From Spongiimicrobium salis (GTDB lineage Bacteria; Bacteroidota; Bacteroidia; Flavobacteriales; Flavobacteriaceae): a stretch of 64,000 bases of DNA. A model generated the notes under the pieces. The model had not been told where the DNA came from, ran no database searches, and worked only from the letters and a program-made list of their open reading frames with translations. How positions within the stretch are numbered: position 1 is the stretch's first letter; each line of letters begins with the position of its first letter. Shown here in pieces: positions 1-8,955 of this stretch. A program made the translations under genes and the position numbers. The stretch spans positions 248,001 to 312,000 of the forward strand of contig NZ_JBHEQA010000003.1 in the NCBI RefSeq assembly GCF_043678055.1. The letters are read 5' to 3'.

Positions 1-1
1 G

Positions 2-145
2 ATGAGGAGCAAAGGGGAACAAGTAGGATATGGTGCAAAATTTCCCAATGGATTGGCGTATTATCGGCAAAGTCTGCTCACATCCACCAAAAGTTCTAGC
101 CAAAAGGGTTATGGAATGTTAGAACTTATTTTAGAGGATGATTAA
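2..145 (+). CDS. C-terminal end of an unidentified protein (5' partial)
   Basis: An open frame enters from the left edge and stops with TAA at 143-145, giving 47 visible residues that end in LELILEDD. It is in the same direction as the hydrolase genes that follow, and the next start is 38 bp downstream, so it may be the first visible gene of that cluster. I do not recognise a family from this fragment. A methionine codon sits at the very edge but is probably internal. Confidence 0.5.
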   Translation: MRSKGEQVGYGAKFPNGLAYYRQSLLTSTKSSSQKGYGMLELILEDD

Positions 146-183
146 TTGTATTTAGTATCTTTAGAGGCAGATAACTCCATACC

Positions 184-1395
184 ATGAAAAATAGATTCCT
201 CATAGCAGTGCTTTTTGCACTATTTTTTATTTCCTTTTCCCAAGGACAAATGGCTGCCGGTGTTTCCCAAGATCGCTTAGAACGCTACGATGACTTTTTG
301 AATCAAGAAGTGAAAAGCGATAATATTGCCGGTGCCATTTCCTACGTTATGCGCCGAGGGGAAGTTGTACACCAAAAAACCTATGGATATAGTGATATTG
401 CCGCTAAAACTCCCATAAAGCAGGATCAAATAATGCATATGATGTCTATGACCAAACCTATTATTAGTGTGGCCTTCATGATGTTGTACGAGGAAGGACA
501 TTTTTTCCTCAACGATCCCGTTTCAAAATATTTGCCCGAATTTAAAAATATGAAAGTTGCCAAAGACCTTTCCGAAGGGATAAACGGCACAACATCACCA
601 AGTAACAAGGAGATTAGCATTCTTCATCTACTAACACATACTGCTGGTTTTTCGCATGGATTAGGTCCAACTAAATTAGATCAAGAATATAGAAACACCC
701 TGTATTTTAAACCTTATGCTTCTATTGATGAACGCGTTTCGGCCATGTCCAAACTTCCTCTTGTGGGGAACCCCGGAGAACAATGGTATTATAGTGCTTC
801 TCCAGATGTATTGTCGGTATTGATCGAAAAGTTCTCGGGGATGTCCACTGCCGAATTTCTCGAAAAACGCATTTTTGCCCCACTGGGAATGAAGGATACG
901 GGTTATAATATTAAAAAGAATGCCCAGGACAGATGGATGCCCGTATACAACAAAGATGCTTCCGGAAAACTAATGCAATCTCCCAATCAGTTGCCTGTAG
1001 AGGGGAACGTAATATATTCGGGCACACATGGATTGTTTTCCACCGCAAAGGATTATATGACTTTCTGCCAAATGCTGTTGAACAAAGGAAAATGGAAAGG
1101 GAAACAATTCTTGGGCCGAAAAACCATTGAATTGATGACTTTAAATCATGTAGGAGATCTATTCACAGGCGACGGCCAAGGCTATGGCCTTGGTGTAGGG
1201 GTCACTATTGATGTTGCGGATGGAAAGGCCTTGGGTTCGGAAGGGCATTATTACTGGGGAGGAGCATATTCTACCTATTTTTTTATTGATCCCAAAGAAG
1301 AAATGATCGCTATTTTGCTCACGCAATTACAACCTTATAGCCGTTTCTATGAGCATAGATTTCGACAATATGTATATCAGGCCATCGTAGATTAG
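184..1395 (+). CDS. Exported serine hydrolase, beta-lactamase class C / CubicO family
   Basis: The 403-residue product has an N-terminal signal peptide (about residues 1-22, ending SQGQ). The class C beta-lactamase/esterase SxxK motif is present as S88-M-T-K91. It is followed by the family-typical HLLTHTAGF stretch near 148-156 and a Tyr-containing second motif (YYSAS, about 202-206). A glycine-rich HYYWGGA segment near the C-terminus corresponds to the HxG/KTG region. Such enzymes are periplasmic or outer-surface esterases, D-aminopeptidases or penicillin-binding-like hydrolases; the substrate cannot be deduced. It opens a run of exported hydrolases on the plus strand. Family is clear, substrate is not. 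Confidence 0.9.
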   Translation: MKNRFLIAVLFALFFISFSQGQMAAGVSQDRLERYDDFLNQEVKSDNIAGAISYVMRRGEVVHQKTYGYSDIAAKTPIKQDQIMHMMSMTKPIISVAFMMLYEEGHFFLNDPVSKYLPEFKNMKVAKDLSEGINGTTSPSNKEISILHLLTHTAGFSHGLGPTKLDQEYRNTLYFKPYASIDERVSAMSKLPLVGNPGEQWYYSASPDVLSVLIEKFSGMSTAEFLEKRIFAPLGMKDTGYNIKKNAQDRWMPVYNKDASGKLMQSPNQLPVEGNVIYSGTHGLFSTAKDYMTFCQMLLNKGKWKGKQFLGRKTIELMTLNHVGDLFTGDGQGYGLGVGVTIDVADGKALGSEGHYYWGGAYSTYFFIDPKEEMIAILLTQLQPYSRFYEHRFRQYVYQAIVD

Positions 1396-1430
1396 TTGAT
1401 ACTGTGGTAATATCCGAAACTATTTTGAAC

Positions 1431-2306
1431 ATGAAAAATACAATCTTCTTTCTTATTTGTTGTAGCATGACGCTAAATATAATAGCTCAAGAAATCATAA
1501 ACGTACCTCATCAAAAATCCAATGAAGTGATTTGGGAAGGTGGCGAAAAAAAGTATCATTCCAATATTTGGAACAATGAGGTGGTCACCAACGTATCTGT
1601 TCCTACAATGAAAATGTTTAGACCCGAAGGGAAACCTAATGGAACTTCGGTAATTATAGCTCCCGGTGGAGGCTTATATGCCCTATCTATTGATAGTGAG
1701 GGAGAAGCTGTGGCAAAATGGCTCGTCAAAAAAGGGATTACGGCCTTCGTATTAAAATATCGTCTGGTCCCCACAGGAAAGGATGGCGTCCAAGAAATAA
1801 CGGATGCTGCCCAGAACAACCCTTCAGAAATTGCGGTAAATGTGGGTAAAGTAATGCCCTTATCCATTGCAGACGGATTGGCCGCGGTTTCCTATGTTCG
1901 TGAGCACTCCACGGAATTAGGCCTCGCCTCCGATAAAATTGGATTTATGGGCTTTTCTGCAGGTGGCTCTGTAGCTATGGGTGTGGCCTATAATTATACC
2001 AAAGATACCAGGCCTGATTTCTTAATTCCCGTATATCCCTGGACCACAGCACTCCCCGTACAAGAAGCACCAGAAGATGCTCCTCCAATGGCCGTGGTTT
2101 GCGCTTCTGATGATCCGCTTGGGTTGGCCGCTGGTAGCGTAGCCCTATATTCTTCTTGGCTCAAAGCAGGAAAAAAACCAGAATTGCATTTGTATTCCAA
2201 AGGAGGCCATGGTTTTGGAATGAAAGGTGAAGGCTTTCCCGCTGCAAAATGGATTGAGCCCATTTATGAATGGCTAAAAGCGGAGGAATTGACCCTGGCC
2301 CAATGA
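1431..2306 (+). CDS. Exported alpha/beta hydrolase (esterase/lipase-like)
   Basis: The frame is open from 1404, but ATG 1431 is preferred because it begins a clean signal peptide (MKNTIFFLICC, cleaved near IIAQ, residue 20). The 291-residue product carries an oxyanion-hole glycine stretch (APGGG, about 78-82). The nucleophile elbow is G174-F-S176-A-G178, an acidic ASDDPL segment lies near 226, and a GGHGFG histidine motif near 258 completes the triad. This arrangement matches BD-FAE-like carbohydrate or feruloyl esterases often paired with glycoside hydrolases in Bacteroidota. It lies 35 bp after the serine hydrolase and 45 bp before an SGNH hydrolase, so co-transcription is likely. Deacetylation of a polysaccharide is an inference from context. 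Confidence 0.88.
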   Translation: MKNTIFFLICCSMTLNIIAQEIINVPHQKSNEVIWEGGEKKYHSNIWNNEVVTNVSVPTMKMFRPEGKPNGTSVIIAPGGGLYALSIDSEGEAVAKWLVKKGITAFVLKYRLVPTGKDGVQEITDAAQNNPSEIAVNVGKVMPLSIADGLAAVSYVREHSTELGLASDKIGFMGFSAGGSVAMGVAYNYTKDTRPDFLIPVYPWTTALPVQEAPEDAPPMAVVCASDDPLGLAAGSVALYSSWLKAGKKPELHLYSKGGHGFGMKGEGFPAAKWIEPIYEWLKAEELTLAQ

Positions 2307-2351
2307 AAAGGATATGGTAATGCTATTTTTAAATCTTAAAGCCCTTATTTT

Positions 2352-2993
2352 GTGAAGTACGCTGTTTTTTTATTTTTATTTTTTACTACTTGTATATACG
2401 CGCAAGGCTTTAAAGATGAAGTTCTTGCCATTCAAAAAAAATACGATACTATTTTAGATCGTTCAAAAGAGACCATTGTTTTTACGGGAAGTTCAAGTGT
2501 TCGTTTATGGCGAAGTCTGGAATCTGATTTTCCCAATCATCAGATCGTCAATTCAGGTTTTGGGGGATCACAAGCTTACGATCTTTTGCAATATACCCAA
2601 GAACTCATTCTACAATATCACCCTAAAAAAGTGTTTATTTATGAAGGCGACAACGATGTTTTTTCGCGTAAAAAAACGAAGGAAATCATTGCCACTACCC
2701 AAGAAATTATCAAAAAAATAAAAGCCCAGGATCAGAATACGGAAATCGTTCTGATTTCAGCGAAACCAAGTTTGGCCCGTTGGAAATTACGGCGGCGCTA
2801 TAGAAGATTAAATAGAGCTTTTAAGGCATTATCAGAGACCGATGAACACATCACTTTTGCCAATGTATGGAACGTGATGTTGAAAGGAAAAGGAAGAAGG
2901 GTACGAAAGGATATTTTTGTATCCGATGGCCTACATATGAATCCCAAAGGATATGCACTATGGTATGACGTTATACGTCAATTTATGGATTAA
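2352..2993 (+). CDS. Exported SGNH/GDSL-type hydrolase
   Basis: A GTG start gives a 213-residue protein with a signal peptide (about 1-18, ending IYAQ). The SGNH blocks are all visible: block I GSSSVRLW with the nucleophile serine near 48, block II glycine at NSGFGGS (about 71), block III GDND (Asn about 101), and block V SDGLH with D192 and H195. These enzymes remove acyl groups from sugars or lipids. Its placement directly before a GH20 hexosaminidase suggests de-acylation of an amino-sugar glycan, which is inference. The GTG start is unusual among its neighbours but is the only one that keeps the signal peptide. Confidence 0.87.
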   Translation: MKYAVFLFLFFTTCIYAQGFKDEVLAIQKKYDTILDRSKETIVFTGSSSVRLWRSLESDFPNHQIVNSGFGGSQAYDLLQYTQELILQYHPKKVFIYEGDNDVFSRKKTKEIIATTQEIIKKIKAQDQNTEIVLISAKPSLARWKLRRRYRRLNRAFKALSETDEHITFANVWNVMLKGKGRRVRKDIFVSDGLHMNPKGYALWYDVIRQFMD

Positions 2994-3026
2994 AATCAAT
3001 AGAACTCAACTTTAAACAAATTGCAA

Positions 3027-4643
3027 ATGCTACATTCCAAAATTTCTAAGGCGCTTATGGTTATTATAGGAGTACTATATATAACGAGCTGTGAAGAAAA
3101 TAAAAAAGTGGTGCTGAATTTTCCGGATACGGATCTGACCCAAGAAAGTATGATTCCCATGCCTTTGCAAATTAAGGCGACAAATTCTGCTTTTGCCTTA
3201 GATCAATTTACAGGGATTTATACTTCGGAATCTTCAGATGACCTTATAGCCGTAGGAGCTTTTTTGGCAGATAAGATCAAGTCCAAGACCAGTTTGCGCC
3301 TAGCGGTCAATGAAACCAATACCGAAACCGTTGACCGGGTAATTTTCATTCATCAATCTGAAGATGCAGCGTTCAAAAGTAAAGAGGGGTATCATTTGTC
3401 TATTGGAAAAGATACCGTAATGATTAATGCAAAAACAGCCGAAGGAGCCTTTAGGGCAGTTCAAACCATTCGCCAATTGGTTCCGGATGTGAGCAACGAT
3501 ACGATTACCGACCACAAAATGTGGCTCATTCCTACTGGAGATATTAAAGATGACCCTAACTTTGAGTATCGTGGCGCCATGTTGGACGTAGCCCGACATT
3601 TTTTTAGTGTGGAAGACGTAAAACGCTATATTGATCTACTTGCCTATTACAAAATCAACGTACTACACCTGCATTTGACAGACGATCAAGGATGGCGCAT
3701 TGAAATAAAATCTTGGCCAAAACTTACGGAAATTGGCGGTAGTACAGAAGTAGGTGGGGAATCTGGAGGATTTTATACGCAGGAGGAATATACGGATATT
3801 GTAAATTACGCTGCGGAACGTTATATGATGATTATTCCCGAAATAGATATGCCAGGACATACCAATGCCGCCTCTGTTTCCTACCCTATTTTGAATGGAA
3901 ACGGAAAAACACCCAAGCTTTACGAGGGAATGCGGGTTGGATTTAGCACTTTTGATGCCCGTAAGGATACCGTATATACTTTTATTGATGATGTAGTCCG
4001 GGAAATCGCAGCGTTAACTCCTGGCCCCTATTTTCATATCGGAGGCGATGAAAGCCATGTGACCAAAAAGAAGGACTACGTTCATTTTGTGAATAAAGTG
4101 GAAAAAATTGTGGAAAAACATGGCAAGCGAATGATTGGTTGGGATGAAATTGCCAATACGGACGTTAGCGCCAATTCAATTTCCCAATACTGGTCCAGCA
4201 AGGAAAATGCCCAAGCTGCGGTAAAAAAGAAGATGAAAGTCATCCTTTCCCCTGCAAAAAGAGCTTATCTGGATATGCAATACGATTCTTTGTCCAAACA
4301 TGGACTGCATTGGGCTGCTTATATCCCGGTCGATGCAGGGTACCAATGGACGCCTGAAGGCTTCGATGATATTCCTTTAGATCAGATTTTGGGCATTGAA
4401 GCCCCTTTATGGTCCGAAACCATTAGTGATATTCATGAATTGGAGTATTTAGCATTCCCCCGAGTCATTGGATATGCCGAATTAGGGTGGTCTACCGAAG
4501 AAAACAGGGATTGGGAAAACTATAAAGTGCGCTTGGCCAATCAAGCTCCATTCCTGGATCGTATGGAAGTAAATTACTATCCTTCTAAATTGATCGATTG
4601 GAAAAAAAACAAATATACTTACGAGCCCATTCGAAAGGATTGA
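3027..4643 (+). CDS. Beta-N-acetylhexosaminidase, GH20 family, lipoprotein
   Basis: ATG 3027 is chosen over an in-frame TTG at 3021. The 538-residue product begins with a lipoprotein signal (lipobox YITSC, Cys near residue 22), so it is probably anchored at the cell envelope. A GH20 N-terminal alpha/beta domain (about 40-170) precedes the TIM barrel with the YRGAMLDVARHF and LHLHLTDDQGWR signatures. The catalytic HIGGDES motif supplies the Asp-Glu pair (about 341-342) used in substrate-assisted hydrolysis of terminal GlcNAc or GalNAc. No premature stop or frameshift. With the neighbouring esterases it suggests breakdown of an N-acetylated glycan such as chitin oligomers or a glycoprotein glycan. 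Confidence 0.95.
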   Translation: MLHSKISKALMVIIGVLYITSCEENKKVVLNFPDTDLTQESMIPMPLQIKATNSAFALDQFTGIYTSESSDDLIAVGAFLADKIKSKTSLRLAVNETNTETVDRVIFIHQSEDAAFKSKEGYHLSIGKDTVMINAKTAEGAFRAVQTIRQLVPDVSNDTITDHKMWLIPTGDIKDDPNFEYRGAMLDVARHFFSVEDVKRYIDLLAYYKINVLHLHLTDDQGWRIEIKSWPKLTEIGGSTEVGGESGGFYTQEEYTDIVNYAAERYMMIIPEIDMPGHTNAASVSYPILNGNGKTPKLYEGMRVGFSTFDARKDTVYTFIDDVVREIAALTPGPYFHIGGDESHVTKKKDYVHFVNKVEKIVEKHGKRMIGWDEIANTDVSANSISQYWSSKENAQAAVKKKMKVILSPAKRAYLDMQYDSLSKHGLHWAAYIPVDAGYQWTPEGFDDIPLDQILGIEAPLWSETISDIHELEYLAFPRVIGYAELGWSTEENRDWENYKVRLANQAPFLDRMEVNYYPSKLIDWKKNKYTYEPIRKD

Positions 4644-4690
4644 ATGATTTCATGTGAAACAAAATTTAATATAATATCCAAACTTGCCCT

Positions 4691-5851
4691 ATGAAAGTAC
4701 GTGTTGCCGCAATAGCAATTTTAGCATTGATTGTAATGAGTTGTAATGATGAGAAAAAGAAGAAAGAAATGGACGATAATGCTGCTGTAAAAACAGAAAA
4801 AGGAGAAGGTGAATACCCATTTTATATTGGTACCTATACCGATGGTGATAGCAAAGGCATTTACAGATATGCCTTAAAAAACGATGGGTCTTTTCGCAAA
4901 ATTGGTCTAGCAACCGCTTCCCAAAATCCTTCTTTTCTAAGCTTTAGTTCCGATGGCAATTATTTGTTGGCGGTCAATGAAATCCAAAATGAAGCGGGCA
5001 TGGGAACCGTGGAATCTTACCAAATAAAAGCAGATACACTTACTTTTATCAGTAGAAGCCCATCTGCAGGAGCCCACCCTTGTTTCATCACCACCAATGA
5101 ACAAGGTTATGTGCTTGTTGCCAATTATACAGGGGGCAATATCGGTTTACTACAAATGGCCGATAATGGTGTTTTAAGCGGACTATTGGATACACAAAAC
5201 CATAAGGGAAAAGGTACAACGGATCGGCAAGAAGGCCCTCATGCCCATTCGGCATGGTTTGATAGTGATTCAAAGGTGGTTTCCATTGATTTGGGCACCA
5301 ATGAGCTCTGGTTTTCGCAGTTGGATACTGCGCAAAAGAAATTAACCCCTTTGGATCCCAACACTTTGAAAATGGCCCCTGGCGCCGGCCCACGTCATCT
5401 GACTTTTCATCCGCAACAAGATTGGGCCTATGTCATTAATGAATTGAATGCCACAGTTACTTTAATCAAGAAAAATACGGTCGACACGTATGAAGTAATC
5501 GATAGTATAGGTACGCTTCCTGAGGACTACAAAGGAGAAAATAGTTGTGCGGATATCCATATTTCTGATGACGGGAAGTTTCTATACGCTTCCAATAGGG
5601 GGCATAATAGTATTGCGATATATCGCGTAAATGATCAGAGTGGAAAGCTTACTTTGTTGGGTCATGAATCTACCAGAGGGGATGGTCCGCGTAATTTTTC
5701 ACTTTCCCCGGACGGGAGGTTTCTTCTAGTTGCCAATCAAAGGACAAACAATATTGTCTCCTACCGGAGGGATGCAGCAACGGGACTTCTCCGTTTTATA
5801 GCAGAAATTGATGCTCCCACACCTGTTTGTATTCTGTTTGATAAAATGTAA
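4691..5851 (+). CDS. Lactonase family (6-phosphogluconolactonase-like beta-propeller) lipoprotein
   Basis: The 386-residue product has a lipoprotein signal (VMSCND, Cys18) followed by a charged linker. The rest is a seven-bladed-propeller-like sequence of the PF10282 type, with repeated segments such as FYIGTYTD, GPRHLTFHP, GPRNFSLSPDGRFL and LYASNRGHNSIAIY. Cytoplasmic relatives hydrolyse 6-phosphogluconolactone or act as muconate-cycloisomerase-like proteins. An envelope lipoprotein in this family is unlikely to act on a phosphorylated cytoplasmic sugar, so the reaction is unknown. It follows the GH20 gene by 47 bp on the same strand and is probably part of the same transcript. Confidence 0.88.
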   Translation: MKVRVAAIAILALIVMSCNDEKKKKEMDDNAAVKTEKGEGEYPFYIGTYTDGDSKGIYRYALKNDGSFRKIGLATASQNPSFLSFSSDGNYLLAVNEIQNEAGMGTVESYQIKADTLTFISRSPSAGAHPCFITTNEQGYVLVANYTGGNIGLLQMADNGVLSGLLDTQNHKGKGTTDRQEGPHAHSAWFDSDSKVVSIDLGTNELWFSQLDTAQKKLTPLDPNTLKMAPGAGPRHLTFHPQQDWAYVINELNATVTLIKKNTVDTYEVIDSIGTLPEDYKGENSCADIHISDDGKFLYASNRGHNSIAIYRVNDQSGKLTLLGHESTRGDGPRNFSLSPDGRFLLVANQRTNNIVSYRRDAATGLLRFIAEIDAPTPVCILFDKM

Positions 5852-5894
5852 ATCCTTAAAATACTAAACCCATTGTAGTAGCGTTAAAGCTTCT

Positions 5895-6317
5895 ATGGTG
5901 GCAGGAAAAATAAGACAATCCAGAATTATCTTTTTCATCAGCTTGGGGGTGCTCTTAATAGCACTCACCCAAAAAACCTACTGTACTCCGGATTGTGGAA
6001 GTTATGGCTCTGGCTTTGTTGCCTTTGTTTTTGGGATACTCGGAATTTTCGTAGGAGGAGCCTATATTACATGGTTTGCCAACCCCTTTTTGATCTTATC
6101 CTGGTTATTCATTGGCAAAAGACCATGGGTATCTTTAGTGCTTAGTGGTTTTGCTTTAGCCATTGCATTTTCTTTTTTGCTGTACGATGAAATCATGATC
6201 AATGAAGCTGGTCATTATGGAGATATCATAGGATATGCCTTGGGATACTGGCTTTGGATCTGTAGTATTGGCATCATGTTCTTAGGAAGTCTGTTCTGCG
6301 TTGTACGCAAAAAATAG
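5895..6317 (+). CDS. Small multi-pass membrane protein of unknown function
   Basis: The 140-residue product is almost entirely hydrophobic, with about four predicted membrane helices (near 11-25, 37-62, 75-96 and 112-135). A Cys/Gly-rich loop follows the first helix (TYCTPDCGSYGSG). It starts 43 bp after the lactonase-like gene in the same direction. I do not recognise a family. The two cysteines lie in the loop between helices 1 and 2 and could form a disulfide if that loop faces the periplasm. Confidence 0.75.
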   Translation: MVAGKIRQSRIIFFISLGVLLIALTQKTYCTPDCGSYGSGFVAFVFGILGIFVGGAYITWFANPFLILSWLFIGKRPWVSLVLSGFALAIAFSFLLYDEIMINEAGHYGDIIGYALGYWLWICSIGIMFLGSLFCVVRKK

Positions 6318-6443
6318 GATTTCTATCCACTTTAATATTTCCTTCCAATACCCCTGAAAACAGCCTATTAGTTTCACCTTTTCTAGGGTGTTCCCAAACA
6401 CAATCTTCCTTCATCTTTGTAGTATAGTTAATCTAAAAATACA

Positions 6444-6875
6444 ATGATGAAAAAAACAATTTTAAGAACAATGATGGCCCTTGCTGTGATGTTCGCAGTC
6501 GCTTGTAAAAATGAACCAAAAGCTACGTCTACGGAGGAGGGTAAATCCGAAAAAACGGAACAAAACAGTCCAACACAACAAAGCAAAGAGGAAACAGGTG
6601 AAGTGGAAAAAACCGCCCACACGCCCAGCTTTAGTAACAATGACGTACAGCAATACGTTAACGCCTATGAAAAATATATGGAAGCGTATAGAAAAGCTGT
6701 GGAAAATAAGGATATGACAGCCTTTGCGGCTTTGGGAACAAAAGGACAGGAACTGGCCACTATGGGACAGGAAATCGCAGGAAAACTATCTATAGATAAA
6801 GTGAAAAAATATACGGATTACATGACTGCCAAGGCTCAGGAGCTTCAAGACTTAAGTGCAAAAATAACACAGTAG
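6444..6875 (+). CDS. Small helical lipoprotein of unknown function
   Basis: The 143-residue product has a lipoprotein signal ending FAVAC (Cys about residue 21), then a low-complexity Glu/Lys/Thr/Gln linker (about 25-60), then a helical domain rich in Tyr, Lys and Glu (about 68-143: YVNAYEKYMEAYRKAVENK and following). Start is ATG 6444; ATG 6447 is equally possible. It is bounded downstream by a strong hairpin terminator, so it is probably monocistronic. No catalytic motif seen. Confidence 0.8.
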   Translation: MMKKTILRTMMALAVMFAVACKNEPKATSTEEGKSEKTEQNSPTQQSKEETGEVEKTAHTPSFSNNDVQQYVNAYEKYMEAYRKAVENKDMTAFAALGTKGQELATMGQEIAGKLSIDKVKKYTDYMTAKAQELQDLSAKITQ

Positions 6876-6901
6876 GCTATCTTCCCAATACCACAAACTA
6901 A

Positions 6902-6941
6902 AAAACAGCTGTTGAAAAATTATTTTCCCAACAGCTGTTTT
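6902..6941 (+). terminator. Hairpin terminator after the 6444 lipoprotein gene
   Basis: Perfect 13-bp inverted repeat: AAAACAGCTGTTG (6902-6914) and CAACAGCTGTTTT (6929-6941), with a 14-nt loop. The T run at the end of the right arm makes it a Rho-independent terminator for the plus strand. Confidence 0.85.
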
Positions 6942-7185
6942 CTATAGTTCCATTCCCTATTTTTTAATTCCTAGAGACCCCATGGGGGTACGTATCCTTG
7001 CAGTCTAAAACTACGGTTTTAGCCTAAAATGGTTGTTGGTGAACGAACTTTAGAAAACCTTAAACTACCGTATGCTCAATTTACAAATCATATCCTAATC
7101 AGCTTACAATGAGACAATAAACAATTAAAATCTATCTATTTTAAATGGAAAATCAGTATATTTAGTAGGCCAACCTCATGCAAAG
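6942..7185. other. Non-coding spacer upstream of the BLUF gene
   Basis: The gene-free stretch 6876-7185 holds the terminator at 6902-6941 and then about 240 bp with no supported ORF. A weak Bacteroidota -7-like sequence TATATTTA (7157-7164) lies 21 bp before the BLUF start and could be its promoter. Nothing else was recognised. Confidence 0.5.
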
Positions 7186-7641
7186 ATGTTCAACCTGGTA
7201 TATAAATCAAAGGTCAATCCTATTTTTGGACAAACTCAGATTCAAGATATGCTTGAAAAAGCAAGGGTATACAATACAAAAAATGGTATAAGTGGTTGCC
7301 TGCTATTTTATAAGGGAGAATTTCTGCAATATTTAGAGGGGAAGGAAGCCATGGTATTGGAACTTTTTGAAAAAATCAAAATGGACGAAAGGCATTCCGA
7401 TATTCAGTTATTGTCCCAAAGTTTTATATACCACCGGGAATTTGATCATTGGTCCATGGCTTACGAAAATTTTTTAGGCGCAAATCATCAATTGGAGTAC
7501 TTAAAAATTCTAATCAGTTCGTTCATAGATACTTCCCAAGAAGGAATAGATCCTAATCCCAGTACAAAGAGCTTTTGGGTCAGTGCCAAAAAATTATTGA
7601 AGTCCAGAAAAGATGGTATTGAATCCAAGAAGATAAAATAA
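7186..7641 (+). CDS. BLUF-domain blue-light photoreceptor (short type)
   Basis: The 151-residue protein is a single BLUF domain (about 1-95) with a short C-terminal extension and no fused output domain. The FAD-binding and signalling residues can be placed: Tyr6 (LVYKS), Asn30 (RVYN before GISG), Gln48 (FLQYLEG), and Trp89/Met91 in HWSMAYENF. The family signature R-H at the end of MDERHSD is also present. BLUF proteins bind flavin non-covalently and rearrange hydrogen bonds around the Gln on blue-light absorption. Because it has no effector domain, it must act through a partner protein; no candidate partner is adjacent. It is probably transcribed alone. Confidence 0.92.
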   Translation: MFNLVYKSKVNPIFGQTQIQDMLEKARVYNTKNGISGCLLFYKGEFLQYLEGKEAMVLELFEKIKMDERHSDIQLLSQSFIYHREFDHWSMAYENFLGANHQLEYLKILISSFIDTSQEGIDPNPSTKSFWVSAKKLLKSRKDGIESKKIK

Positions 7642-7786
7642 TGATTTAAACTTACAAATCATTAGGGCATAGTGCCTCTCATAGACAAAAACTCAAAGTT
7701 TTCCTAAATCAAAAAATGAATTCACTCTGTCAAAACAAGCTTGGCTGTAGCGTTCATTTTTGTAAGAGTATCCTAATATATCCTTA

Positions 7787-8236
7787 CTACTCTTCTTCGG
7801 AGCTCACCACCGCTTTTTTTTCTTCGGTTTCCTTAGACGCTTCTTCGCTTGAAAAATCGGTAATACCCTGGTCGTGCAATAGATTATACCACTGAATTAC
7901 TTTTTTGATATCACTGGCATAAACACGATCTTCATCATAATTGGGCAATACACTAAAAAAGTACTCTTCCAGTTCAATTTTTGGAGCTTTGTGTTTAATT
8001 GCCGTCTTTTCTCCTTTTTCTTTTTCCTGAATTTTTTGGAATACCTCAATCAATGGAATCTCCTCATCCAAGGTATATATGGCGATTTCCGAAAGTACGC
8101 TTACATTGTTTTTAAAACCTACGGTAACCTTTTTTCCGTCAATCAATGATTCCGCCACAAAACCCGTTCTGGTTTGTGTCATTAATCTATAAAGTCCCGG
8201 TTTTCCACCGATTGATAGTATTTTATCTAAGCTCAT
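7787..8236 (-). CDS. DUF5606 domain protein
   Basis: The 149-residue protein starts MSLDKILSIGGKPGLYRLM, the signature beginning of the Bacteroidota-specific DUF5606 family. It has an N-terminal small beta domain (about 1-60), a middle helical part with a DEDRVYASDIKKVIQWYNLL segment (about 100-120), and an acidic low-complexity tail. It lies 123 bp downstream of def on the same strand, and the pair is a recurrent neighbourhood in Flavobacteriia. Function unknown; a cytoplasmic protein with no signal peptide. Confidence 0.88.
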   Translation of the reverse strand: MSLDKILSIGGKPGLYRLMTQTRTGFVAESLIDGKKVTVGFKNNVSVLSEIAIYTLDEEIPLIEVFQKIQEKEKGEKTAIKHKAPKIELEEYFFSVLPNYDEDRVYASDIKKVIQWYNLLHDQGITDFSSEEASKETEEKKAVVSSEEE

Positions 8237-8359
8237 GCTGTAATTCTAAAATTATGGCGCAAAGATTGCGCTTTTATGGTAAATTAAAAACTTCTTTTAA
8301 GGAATTAACGGAAATCTTAACACATTAAAATTCTTGATTCTTTTTCAAAAAAATGAGAG

Positions 8360-8950
8360 TTATCGCGCTTTCTTCATATCAGGAAAACGCATGCGATAAT
8401 CCACTCTAATCTTTCCTTTGGAAATATTGTTCAAACGTCCTTTTAACAGCCGTTTTTTCAAAGAAGACAATTTATCGGTAAACAAAATTCCTTCAATATG
8501 ATCGTACTCGTGCTGTATCACACGTGCCAAAAGCCCGTCATAGGTTTCCGTATGCTCTTTGAAATTCTCATCGCAATAATTAATGGTCACGGTATCTTTT
8601 CGGGAAACATCTTCACGAACATCCGGAATACTAAGGCATCCTTCATTGAACGTCCACTCTTCTCCAGTTTCCTCAACAATATGTGCGTTGATGAATACTT
8701 TTTTAAAATTCTTGAGAAGATCTTGTTCTTCGTCCGATAAATCCTCATCATCCGAAAAGGGAGAAGTATCCACCAAAAATAAACGGATAGGGCGGCCTAT
8801 CTGCGGAGCCGCCAAACCAACGCCACTTGCCTTGTACATGGTCTCCCACATATTTTCCAAAAGGCTTTCCAATTCTGGATAATCTTTTTGGATATCTTTC
8901 GCTACTTTTCGTAAAACAGGATCGCCATAAGCTACAATCGGTAATGTCAT
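8360..8950 (-). CDS. def: Peptide deformylase
   Basis: The 196-residue enzyme removes the formyl group from N-terminal Met of nascent proteins. All three metal-site motifs are intact: GVGLAAPQ (43-50), EGCLSIP with Cys105, and QHEYDH with His147, Glu148 and His151. An acidic insertion (about 62-80, DTSPFSDDEDLSDEEQD) lies between motif 1 and motif 2, which is common in Bacteroidota versions. It starts 5 bp after ruvX, so the two are an operon reading ruvX then def, possibly continuing into the DUF5606 gene. Confidence 0.97.
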   Translation of the reverse strand: MTLPIVAYGDPVLRKVAKDIQKDYPELESLLENMWETMYKASGVGLAAPQIGRPIRLFLVDTSPFSDDEDLSDEEQDLLKNFKKVFINAHIVEETGEEWTFNEGCLSIPDVREDVSRKDTVTINYCDENFKEHTETYDGLLARVIQHEYDHIEGILFTDKLSSLKKRLLKGRLNNISKGKIRVDYRMRFPDMKKAR

Positions 8951-8955
8951 CTTTT

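Noticed and set aside
7641..7662. Inverted repeat ATGATTT/AAATCAT after the BLUF gene as a terminator
   Set aside because: It is AT-rich, has a 7-bp stem and lacks a T tail.
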